Shown: positions 9,697 to 17,697 of the stretch, piece after piece
How positions within the stretch are numbered: the stretch's first letter is position 1
Layout of the letters: each line of letters starts with the position of its first letter
Assembly: GCA_004299845.1 (NCBI GenBank)
Contig: CP036201.1
Location: forward strand, 4,030,001 to 4,094,000
Length of the DNA stretch: 64,000 bases
Origin: Verrucomicrobia bacterium S94
Lineage (GTDB): Bacteria; Verrucomicrobiota; Kiritimatiellia; Kiritimatiellales; Pontiellaceae
Direction: 5' to 3'
Program-made: the position numbers and the translations under genes
The notes under the pieces: generated by a model
Seen by the model: only the letters and a program-made list of their open reading frames with translations
Databases searched by the model: none
Told to the model about the DNA's origin: nothing

Positions 9697-10770
9697 ATGC
9701 GTATGTTTTGGATGGGGCTGTCTGTTGTGTTGTTATGGTCGGGCCGGGTTCCGGGAAAAACGGAGACTGAATATCCGATTGAGAAAAAGATGCCGGTTGA
9801 GGCGGTGATCACCTATCCGGATTCCAATCCGCTTCGTGAGGCGCTTTTGCCGGTTCCGGAAACCGCGGTGTTCCGGATGGAGGGCTGGTGTCTGTGGGAC
9901 CCCTCGGTCATTAAGGTCGGCGATACCTACCATCTGTTCTGTTCCCGCTGGCCGAAAGCGGATGATCATTCTTTCAATTCAGGGTGGATGCGGAGTCATG
10001 TGATCCGGGCAACGTCGAAGAACCTGTTCGGTCCGTATGAGTTTCAGGAAGTGGTACTGCACCCGAAGGATCATCCGTGGGCAACGCGCGGGATTCATAA
10101 CCCGAAAATTACGAAAGTAGGTGATCGCTTTCTGCTCTATCATCTGGGCATTCCGAAATGGTCCACGGGGTTCGCCTATGCCGATGCCATCGAAGGGCCC
10201 TGGGAGCCGTTGCCGCAACCGGTGCTGAAGGCCAACAATCCGGCTCTGCTCGTTCGTGAAGACGGTTCGGCCTACATGGTTTCGAAACATAAACCGAAAC
10301 CGACGAAGGATGGAAAGTGGGATGCCTGCATGAAAGCGCATGTGGCCGATCAGGTGAATGGTCCGTATAAAACCTTCGGTGAAGGCCGTAACCGGCTGCC
10401 TTATGATTTTGAACTGGAGGACCCGACCATCTGGTGGGCGAACAATCAGTACAATGTCATCTGTACCGACTGGGAGGGCAAAGTGACCGGCATTCAGAAA
10501 CCGGTTGTTTATTACACCTCCAAAGACGGTATTCATTATGAACTTTATTCTGATATTCCGGTCTGGACGCAGACCGAACCGATTCTACTGGAGGATGGAA
10601 CGCAGCTCGAAGCCAGCCGGATTGAACGCCCGCAGGTATATATCAATGAAAAAGGCGAACTGGAGGCTCTGTTGGTTGCTGTGGGAATTGAAGAGCGGAG
10701 TCATGACTATATTGTGATCCGTCCGGTGGATCATTTTGTGCCAACGAATGGAGTGAAAAGTGAAAATTGA
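9697..10770 (+). CDS. Five-bladed beta-propeller glycoside hydrolase-like protein (GH43/GH117-like)
   Basis: A 357-residue secreted protein whose ATG is one base after the PL8 stop, so the two are probably translationally coupled. WCLWDPSVIKVGDTYHLFCSRWP carries the Asp of blade 1 typical of GH43/GH32/GH117 propellers. HPWATRGIHNPKI, KANNPALLVREDGSAYM and FELEDPTIWW follow as further blades, with candidate catalytic Asp/Glu in the last. Such enzymes release terminal sugars or anhydrosugars. The exact family and substrate are uncertain. Confidence 0.65.
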   Translation: MRMFWMGLSVVLLWSGRVPGKTETEYPIEKKMPVEAVITYPDSNPLREALLPVPETAVFRMEGWCLWDPSVIKVGDTYHLFCSRWPKADDHSFNSGWMRSHVIRATSKNLFGPYEFQEVVLHPKDHPWATRGIHNPKITKVGDRFLLYHLGIPKWSTGFAYADAIEGPWEPLPQPVLKANNPALLVREDGSAYMVSKHKPKPTKDGKWDACMKAHVADQVNGPYKTFGEGRNRLPYDFELEDPTIWWANNQYNVICTDWEGKVTGIQKPVVYYTSKDGIHYELYSDIPVWTQTEPILLEDGTQLEASRIERPQVYINEKGELEALLVAVGIEERSHDYIVIRPVDHFVPTNGVKSEN

Positions 10771-11152
10771 ACATTTTGCCTATCAGGTGGAAGATGCCAC
10801 TGCTGTTGCAAACTGGTATAGCGAACAGCTGGGATTTTCGGTGAGACGCGGGTCGGAAAAACCGTTCCCGGTGTATTTTCTGGCCGATGCTTCCGGTGAT
10901 GTTATGATTGAAATCTACAGTAATCCGGCGGTTCAGACTCCGGATTATGCCTCAATGGATCCGTTGATTCTGCACATGGCGTTTGTCTGTGATGATATTC
11001 CTGAAACCATTCAGCGGCTGGAAGCGGCGGGGGCCACGCGGGTTTCCGGCCCTGACGAAACCCCGGCGGGTGATGTGCTGGCCATGCTGCGCGATCCGTG
11101 GGGACTGGCGATTCAGTTGTGCCATCGGGCTGTGTCCATGATTCAGGTTTAG
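10760..11152 (+). CDS. VOC/glyoxalase-superfamily protein
   Basis: GTG start at 10760, preceded by GGAG, overlapping the propeller gene by 11 nt. The 130-residue product has one beta-alpha-beta-beta-beta repeat pair of the vicinal oxygen chelate fold: KIEHFAYQVEDATAVANWY at the start, a central LHMAFVCDDIPETIQRLE, and DPWGLAIQL at the end. His in the first strand and Glu in VMIEIYS are candidate metal ligands. VOC proteins range from glyoxalases to epimerases and resistance proteins. Its place in a sugar locus suggests handling of a sugar-derived aldehyde or keto acid, but that is inference. Confidence 0.8.
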   Translation: MKIEHFAYQVEDATAVANWYSEQLGFSVRRGSEKPFPVYFLADASGDVMIEIYSNPAVQTPDYASMDPLILHMAFVCDDIPETIQRLEAAGATRVSGPDETPAGDVLAMLRDPWGLAIQLCHRAVSMIQV

Positions 11153-11172
11153 AGAGAACCAAAAAAACAGCG

Positions 11173-12530
11173 ATGTTTGAAACTCCGCAGGCGTTACTGG
11201 AGAATCTGCTGGCCCCAATGGTGTCGGTACAGATTTTTTCGGCTATACTGATTTATTTCACGATTGTCCGGAGGCGTATTGCAGCGGATTATAAATTATA
11301 TGTCTGTTTTCTGGTGACCTTTATCCTGTTTCTGATCGGTCGGATTCTTCAGGGGTTTTCGGTTTTTTTTCATTTTATTCCGTTCTGTTTGTCCGGATGG
11401 GGCTGTTGTTTGGTGTTGGAATTCCATCGTTGCTGGTTGCCGCGGCGGTTCAGTCGGGGATGAACCGGTCGAAGGCGTTGTATGTCTGGCCCTATGCCGT
11501 CGGTGCTGTGATTTCCCTGGCTTATATTGCTTTTGCCGATGCGGGGATGCAGGAGTTGGTGGTTACAAAAGAAATGCTGGCGTGGCTTCCGTTCCGGATT
11601 ACAGTCCGTGCTGCACATAAAGTTCAGATTGCCGGTGCGGTGATTATGCTGGTTCTGCCTTGCGGGGCGCTTCTTCTCAGAGAGCTTAAAAATCAGCGTA
11701 ATCCTAATCTTCTGGCCTTCCTGGCGGGGGCTTTTCTTTTCGGTATCTTTTTTGTGGTGGGAACGGTGCGCCCGAAAAGCTACGGGATTTATTATGTCGG
11801 GTCGATTTTCAGCGGGTTGTGCTGGAGCTGGGCGGTTTTCCGGGATATCCGAGATATGAAGGGCCGAATGACGCTTCTGAAGGAAGAGCTGCAGTTTCAG
11901 ATTCAGTCCGGGCGGGGAGAGCGGAATTCGGAAATTGAGCGTTTGCTGGGAAATCTTGAGGAACTTTCGCAGGGAAATCTGGGGGTCTATAAAATGCGCA
12001 TTCGCGAAATCCTCAGTATGTTGACCGATGCCACGATAGAAGCTGGCGGGGATGCGGAGGTTTTGGTTCAGCGGAATGCCGAACGCAGTAGTGCGATTGA
12101 AACGAGTATGGATCCGGATGCAATCCGTGAAATGGTTCGTGCGGAGGCGGTGGAGCTTTCGACGCTGATTGCTGAAATTCCGGAGCAGAAGAGCACCAAG
12201 CTCGTCGAACAGGCTGTGGCGTATCTGAAAAACCGCTTCAGCGAAGATGTGAGCGTGGATAAAATGGCAGAGTCACTGGGCATCAGTCGTTCGCACCTTA
12301 TGCGCGAGTTCAAAAAAGGGACCGGGAAAACGATCAACCAATATCTGACCGCATTGCGGATCGGGCAGGCCGGAAAGCTGTTGGCGACCGCTTCGGTGAC
12401 CGATACCGCCTTTGCGGTGGGCTATAATAATTCCAACTATTTCAGCACCGTTTTCAAGAAGCAGACCGGGCTCAGTCCGCTTGAATTCCAGAAAACGCTC
12501 AAAAAAAGATCTGCCGGATCTGAGCTTTAA
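11173..12530 (+). CDS. Membrane-anchored AraC-family transcriptional regulator, frameshifted
   Basis: ATG at 11173 begins a protein that runs to about 11370 in one frame and continues to 12530 in another. Adding one T to the run of eight at 11363-11370 restores a 452-residue protein (QGFSVFFSFYSVLFVRMG). The first 240 or so residues contain six or seven hydrophobic segments. A charged, coiled-coil-like linker follows (KEELQFQIQ; EIERLLGNLEEL), then a C-terminal AraC double helix-turn-helix (SVDKMAESLGISRSHLMREF; DTAFAVGYNNSNYFSTVFKK). It probably senses a signal at or across the membrane and controls the flanking carbohydrate genes. Confidence 0.8.
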
Positions 12531-12688
12531 AAGCCGAAAACATTAGGTTTTTTGAACAGAGCACTTTTTTAGAGGTCCGTTCGGCACAAAACTGAAGGCG
12601 TAAAATCGGTACTCGGGTTATTTCTTCTTCTTTCCGCCCGCAATCTGGTTGCGGGGAATTTTGAACGGGGTAGAAAAGGAATGGATCG

Positions 12689-13816
12689 ATGCAGAAAAGT
12701 GTATGTTTAATTGCAGGACTGTTGGTCGTAGGCCATGTTGTTTTCGCAGAGGCGAAAGAGGTGGATTCTTTCAGTAAACCGGTCATTAAAATCACTATGG
12801 AAAAGGTGGCTGACTGGCAATACACCCATGAATTTGACGGAAGAAATCTGGCGAAAAAAGGGGATCAGCGCTACCTCCATTGGATTTACGGTCCGTATGT
12901 AAATGGTCTGGTTGCTGCAGGGCGGGCGACGGACGACCGGGTTTTTACGCGGCTTGCGGAATCGATCGGGAAACGCGCCGGCTGGGGTGCTCTTCAGTGG
13001 GGCTGGGTAGCCAATCATCACGCCACGCTTCAGTCCTGGATTGAGCTCTATGAACAGGATCCGGACCCGGTTAAAATTGCCGAAACGGTGAAATCGCTGG
13101 ATTTTTATATTGAAAAAAACGCCGGTGCAGACGACGACATGCGGTTCGTTAAAAAGAATGAATATAAATGGTCGTGGTGTGATGCGCTTTATATGTCGCC
13201 ACCGGCCTTCGCACGGTTGGCGAAGGTGACCGGCGACGATAAATATCTCGAATTTCTGCACAAATGGTGGTGGATTGCGTCGGATTTTTATTACAGCCCG
13301 GAGCATCAGCTCTATTTCCGCGATCAAAGTTTTTTCACCAAAAAAGCACCAAACGGACAGCCGGTATTCTGGTGCCGTGGTAATGGCTGGGTGATTGGCG
13401 GACTCGTCCGTGTTCTCCAGTATCTGGAAGCGAACGATCCCATGCGGCCGAAGTATGAAGCACAGCTGAAGGCCATGCTGGGTAAGTTGAAAGAAATCCA
13501 GTGCAACGACGGCTTGTGGCATGGAAGTTTACTTGATCCGATGTCGCCGGATCAGCCGGACACCAGCGGCAGCGGTTTTATTCTGTATGGATTTGCCTAT
13601 GCGGTGAATGAAGGGTTGATTTCAAAGGCCGAGTATATGCCGGTGATTGAAAAAGCCTGGCCGGCACTGCTTTCTCACGTCAGTCCGGAAGGGGAATTTA
13701 TCGGGGTTCAGCCGGTAGGAGACAGCCCGAGAGGATTTGATCCGGACTATTCAATTCCGTATGGCACCGGCGCATTCCTGCTGGCAGCAGGTGAAGTGTA
13801 TAAAATGGAGCGCTAA
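12689..13816 (+). CDS. GH105 unsaturated glucuronyl/rhamnogalacturonyl hydrolase
   Basis: A 375-residue protein with signal peptide (to VVFAE) and ribosome binding site AAAGGA. The (alpha/alpha)6 family motifs WCDALYMSPPAF (catalytic Asp) and WCRGNGWVIGGLVRVLQYL are clear, with DTSGSGFILYGFAYAVN near the C-terminus. GH105 enzymes hydrate the 4,5-unsaturated uronic acid left at the non-reducing end by a polysaccharide lyase. The PL8 and BNR-4 lyase-like genes nearby would supply that substrate. The length is typical of the family. Confidence 0.9.
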   Translation: MQKSVCLIAGLLVVGHVVFAEAKEVDSFSKPVIKITMEKVADWQYTHEFDGRNLAKKGDQRYLHWIYGPYVNGLVAAGRATDDRVFTRLAESIGKRAGWGALQWGWVANHHATLQSWIELYEQDPDPVKIAETVKSLDFYIEKNAGADDDMRFVKKNEYKWSWCDALYMSPPAFARLAKVTGDDKYLEFLHKWWWIASDFYYSPEHQLYFRDQSFFTKKAPNGQPVFWCRGNGWVIGGLVRVLQYLEANDPMRPKYEAQLKAMLGKLKEIQCNDGLWHGSLLDPMSPDQPDTSGSGFILYGFAYAVNEGLISKAEYMPVIEKAWPALLSHVSPEGEFIGVQPVGDSPRGFDPDYSIPYGTGAFLLAAGEVYKMER

Positions 13817-13887
13817 GGTGATGCTGAAGGTCTACAGATCGCCTGCCGAAGCTGACCATGTCCGATGGTTTCAACTGGAGAAAAATA

Positions 13888-15255
13888 ATGTTTAAAAAGA
13901 TGATGATGTCTATACTCGTGATCGGTTCGGTTTCCGCTGTAAGCACTCTGGCGGGAAAAAAAGCGGACCCCATTGCAAATTATGACCGTACAGCAGACCG
14001 GCATGCATTCACTGTTTTCATGGAAAACGGTGGATGGTGCTGGTTTCAGGATCCGCGTGCTGTTTTACAGGGCGATTATCTGGTGATTGGCGGGGTATCG
14101 GGGAACGGTTCCGGTGCAGCTTTAATCGGGTCGTATGACCTGAAAAGTAAAAAAGTGCTCGGTTCATTTGTTGCCAAAGACCGGTTCAATCGGGATGACC
14201 ATAATTCACCGGCGTTTTATGCCCGTCCGGACGGATCGCTGCTGGCGGTGTATGCGCGGCATGGCTGGGAAAAGTTTCACTATTTCCGGATTTCAACATC
14301 GCCCGATTTTACGCAGTGGGGGCCGGAGCAACGGATTCAGCATGCAGATTTCCTGACGGACAAAAAAGATAAGGTTACCTACATGAACCTTTACAACATG
14401 AGTGCCGAGGGAAAGCTGTATAACTTTTATCGGGGTATGGAATATAATCCGACGTTTTGCACATCAACCGATCAGGGGCTGAGCTGGAGTGAGGACACAC
14501 ATTTTATCCAGAGTGAAGTTGATGGGCGTAACCGGCCGTATGCCCGTTATGCCGGTAACGGAAAGGATACGGTATACGTCAGTTTTACCGATGGCCATCC
14601 GCACGTCTTTGGCAACAATCTCTATTATGCCGAATTTCGTGGCGGGTCATTTTATCGCGCAGATGGCACGTTGATTAAATCATTAAAAACCGACGGCCCG
14701 TTACGCCCGAGCGAGGCCGAGCTGATTTATCACGGGAGTAATGTAAAAGTGAAACAGTCTACGAATGCCGCCTGGACCAGCTCGATGGTTTTTGATGCAG
14801 AAGGGTATCCGCATATCGGATATACAGTACATCTTTCGGCAAGCGATCTGCGCTATCGGATTGCATCGTGGGACGGCACCCAATGGCATGACCGGGAAGT
14901 GGCCTTTGGCGGGAAATGTCTCTACAGGAGCCAGACCAGCTATACCGGGTTGATTACACTCGATCCGAAAGATCCTTCGTATGTAGTGATCTCAACGGAT
15001 GTGGATCCGAATAGCGGAGTCGATCGCGGTGGTAAGCACGAGATTTATCGTGCCGGAGTGGCGTTGGCTGATAACACGCAGACGATTGAGTGGGAAGCGG
15101 TCACGAAAAATTCGCCGGTCCGGAATATTCGGCCGATTATTCTGAACGACGGAACCCGCCGGGTCGTGCTTTGGAACCGGGGCGACTATCAGAGCTATAC
15201 CGACTATGACCTCGATACGGTCGGCTATGAAGAAAAACTGTCGATTGAACGGTAA
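13888..15255 (+). CDS. BNR-4 repeat protein, ulvan lyase-like (PL24/PL25 type)
   Basis: The ATG at 13888 follows GGAGAAAAATA and gives 455 residues with a signal peptide ending at TLAG. A seven-bladed propeller of BNR-4 type is indicated by WCWFQDPRAV, the His-containing DDHNSPAFYARPDGSLL, YMNLYNMSAEGKLYNFYRG and SFTDGHPHVFGNNLYYAEF. The PL24 and PL25 ulvan lyases share these His-rich motifs and cut next to uronic acids by beta-elimination. The family contains non-lyase members too. The next gene lies 17 bp downstream, so the two are probably in one operon. Confidence 0.7.
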   Translation: MFKKMMMSILVIGSVSAVSTLAGKKADPIANYDRTADRHAFTVFMENGGWCWFQDPRAVLQGDYLVIGGVSGNGSGAALIGSYDLKSKKVLGSFVAKDRFNRDDHNSPAFYARPDGSLLAVYARHGWEKFHYFRISTSPDFTQWGPEQRIQHADFLTDKKDKVTYMNLYNMSAEGKLYNFYRGMEYNPTFCTSTDQGLSWSEDTHFIQSEVDGRNRPYARYAGNGKDTVYVSFTDGHPHVFGNNLYYAEFRGGSFYRADGTLIKSLKTDGPLRPSEAELIYHGSNVKVKQSTNAAWTSSMVFDAEGYPHIGYTVHLSASDLRYRIASWDGTQWHDREVAFGGKCLYRSQTSYTGLITLDPKDPSYVVISTDVDPNSGVDRGGKHEIYRAGVALADNTQTIEWEAVTKNSPVRNIRPIILNDGTRRVVLWNRGDYQSYTDYDLDTVGYEEKLSIER

Positions 15256-15272
15256 GCTAAGTGGAAGAGAAA

Positions 15273-16100
15273 ATGAAACGGATGTTCATCGGGATATTGG
15301 CACTTTTTTGTATAACCACCCATGCGGGAAAGGGGTTGGCGGTATTTGACAATGGTTTGACCGATGTGAAGTCGGTGGATGCCCAGGCGGAGCTGCTCAA
15401 CAGACTGGGTTATCGCGGGATCTGTTCGCGGCCGTCCAATTGTACTCCGGAGTTGCTGGAGGCTTTTGATCGATCGGGGTTGGAGATCGTCTATAGTTTT
15501 GTGACGCTTAAAGCTGATGTCAGGGATATTCCCGCTTCTGTTGTCCGGCATATCGAGTCGTTGAAGGGCCGGAATACGATCATCTGGTTGGCACTGACCG
15601 GCCGGAATGTTTCGGATGAACAGGCGGTGTCGGTGATTCGAAAGGTCTATGACCTCGCAAAGATGAACGGCCTTGATACCGTGCTTTATCCACATATCGG
15701 TTATCGTACGGATACCATTATTCGAACGGAACATTTACGGAAGCTGGCTGATCGTCCGGATCTCGGAATCAGTTTCAACCTCTGCCATTTTCTTGCGCAG
15801 AACGATCCCGAAAAGCTGGAGGAAACGATCCGGTTTATCGGGCCGAACCTGAATGTGGTGCTGCTCAGCGGAGCAAACCGGATTCCGGTTCCAAAGAACG
15901 ATTGGGGCGAGCTCATTCTGCCGCTGGGGGCTGGAACGTTTGATATGCACCGGGTTTTCCGGGTGCTTGACGAAGTCGGATATGACGGTTCGTTTTGCCT
16001 GCAATGCTACAAAGTGCCTGGTCCCGCGGAAAAGCATCTGCGTCAGTCGATGGATGCATGGAATAAATACGCCGAGGCGTGCGAGGTTAAAGAGCCATGA
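15273..16100 (+). CDS. Exported sugar phosphate isomerase/epimerase-like TIM barrel protein
   Basis: ATG at 15273, preceded by GGAAGAGAAA, is preferred over the GTG at 15261 because it places a signal peptide (FIGILALFCITTHAG) at the N-terminus. The 275-residue product looks like an AP-endonuclease-family-2 barrel: LAVFDNGLTD, LNRLGYRGIC, LYPHIGYRTDT (metal-ligand His), GISFNLCHFLAQND (His), LPLGAGTFDMHRVFRVLDEVGYDGSFCLQCY. These proteins isomerise or epimerise sugars, or remain uncharacterised. A secreted version beside lyases may act on periplasmic uronates. Confidence 0.75.
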   Translation: MKRMFIGILALFCITTHAGKGLAVFDNGLTDVKSVDAQAELLNRLGYRGICSRPSNCTPELLEAFDRSGLEIVYSFVTLKADVRDIPASVVRHIESLKGRNTIIWLALTGRNVSDEQAVSVIRKVYDLAKMNGLDTVLYPHIGYRTDTIIRTEHLRKLADRPDLGISFNLCHFLAQNDPEKLEETIRFIGPNLNVVLLSGANRIPVPKNDWGELILPLGAGTFDMHRVFRVLDEVGYDGSFCLQCYKVPGPAEKHLRQSMDAWNKYAEACEVKEP

Positions 16101-16174
16101 TGAAGAAGGCACCGAAGTCTGCGGGCGGGGCGATGGCAGTCGCCGAAGTTCTGAAGAAGCCTGATGGAAAATAA
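16097..16174 (+). CDS. Possible 25-residue open reading frame overlapping upstream stop (ATGA)
   Basis: An ATGATG overlaps the isomerase TGA by the classic ATGA junction and opens a 25-codon frame ending at 16174 (begins MMKKAPKSAGGAM, ends LKKPDGK). There is no separate ribosome binding site, and I recognise no family. The arrangement would permit translational coupling, but a frame this short can arise by chance. Confidence 0.2.
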   Translation: MMKKAPKSAGGAMAVAEVLKKPDGK

Positions 16175-16259
16175 GAGAGCTCTTAGGGTGGTATCTGCGG
16201 TCGCCTTTAAATGTAAGTCAGAAAAATAAACGAAATCTGTCGTTTGAGGATAATGGGAT

Positions 16260-17672
16260 ATGAAAACAGGAATCATCGTTTTAGCACTCGTCGCCGCCGG
16301 TTTAGTACAGGCCGCCGAAAAACCAAACGTTGTCGTAATTTTGACGGACGATCAGGGGTGGGCGGATATTGGATATAATAATCCGGAACATGTTTACACG
16401 CCCAATCTCGATAAGCTGGCTGAAACCGGCGCGCGGTTTGAAAATCATTATGTGATGCCGCAGTGTACGCCGACGCGCGTGGCCTGTTTTACCGGACGTT
16501 ATCCCGGCCGGTTTGGTCGGGCGCCGCTGAAAGCGACGAACGATCAGTGTTTCCCGGTCGGGACACCCACGCTGGCTACGATGATGAAGTCAGCCGGATA
16601 TAAAACCTATCTGATGGGAAAGTGGCATATGGGGGCAAAGCCGGGCGATGGTCCGAATCAGCACGGCTTTGATTATAGTTATGGTTCTATTCCCGGAGCG
16701 GTGGGAATGTATGACCATCACTACCGGAAAGGCGCATTTTATAAAGCGTGGCACCGGAATGAAGAATTCATTGAAGGGGCTGAAAACGGAACGCATGCCA
16801 CTGATCTGATTGCCGCCGATGCGGTTCGCATTATCCATCAGAAGCATGAACAGCCGTTTTTCATGATGCTCACGTTCCACGCACCGCATACTCCGTTGGA
16901 TGAACGCGGACCGTTTGTTGATCGTCCGACGCAGCTCGATCCGGAGAATCCAAAGCGATGGCTGAATGAAGATGAAATTAAATGGTTCAACGATCCGAAA
17001 GGAAAAATTCAATCGGAACCCGATCCGGAAAAACGGTTGCTGCTGGCGGCGGTCTATCATGTGGATGATGCCATCGGCCGGGTGGTGAATGCGCTCGAAG
17101 AAAACGGCCTGCGTGAAAATACTCTGATTTTGTTTTCGTCTGATAACGGGCCGCAGGGTTCATGGGATGGGCATGCGTATCCGGACGATCTGAAGTTGAC
17201 TCATTATAATCAGCCGGTTCCGATGCGCGGGAAAAAATGCGATGTTTACGAAGGCGGTATTCATGTGCCGGGACTGGCCAACTGGCCCGGACGGATTGAA
17301 CCGAAAACCGTTACCGATCAAGTGCATATCATCGATTGGTTTCCTACTCTTGGAAATCTGATCGGGGTGGACGTTCCTGAAAACCTGGATGGCACGGATT
17401 TAGGTCCCGTACTCTTCGGTGATGACTCCCTGAAAAAGCGCGACCTTTACTGGATCTGGAATCCGGCCACGAACAAATGGGCGCTGCGCTTCGGCGATTG
17501 GAAGATTGTCCGCTATAGCAAAGACGAGCCGAAACAGCCAACGGACTGGCAATTGTTTAACCTGAAACAAGATCCGAAAGAAAAAAACGATATTGCAAAA
17601 ATGCACCCGGAAGTACTTGAGCGGCTGCACGGTTTATTTCTTGAGCAGCGGGCTAAGGATAAGAAACAGTAA
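16260..17672 (+). CDS. S1-family sulfatase (formylglycine-dependent)
   Basis: A 470-residue protein with a signal peptide (to VQAAE). NVVVILTDDQGWADIGY supplies the calcium-binding Asp30-Asp31 pair. Cys69 in CTPTRVACFTGRYP is the Cys-X-Pro-X-Arg site that is matured to formylglycine. KWHMG, DLIAADAVRII, SSDNGPQGSWDGH and VYEGGIHVPG are the other conserved sulfatase blocks. It removes sulfate esters from a sulfated glycan, probably in the periplasm or outside the cell. A separate maturase would be needed and is not in this window. The next gene, GH95, starts 25 bp downstream. Confidence 0.92.
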   Translation: MKTGIIVLALVAAGLVQAAEKPNVVVILTDDQGWADIGYNNPEHVYTPNLDKLAETGARFENHYVMPQCTPTRVACFTGRYPGRFGRAPLKATNDQCFPVGTPTLATMMKSAGYKTYLMGKWHMGAKPGDGPNQHGFDYSYGSIPGAVGMYDHHYRKGAFYKAWHRNEEFIEGAENGTHATDLIAADAVRIIHQKHEQPFFMMLTFHAPHTPLDERGPFVDRPTQLDPENPKRWLNEDEIKWFNDPKGKIQSEPDPEKRLLLAAVYHVDDAIGRVVNALEENGLRENTLILFSSDNGPQGSWDGHAYPDDLKLTHYNQPVPMRGKKCDVYEGGIHVPGLANWPGRIEPKTVTDQVHIIDWFPTLGNLIGVDVPENLDGTDLGPVLFGDDSLKKRDLYWIWNPATNKWALRFGDWKIVRYSKDEPKQPTDWQLFNLKQDPKEKNDIAKMHPEVLERLHGLFLEQRAKDKKQ

Positions 17673-17697
17673 ACGCACGTATATTCAGGAGAATTAT

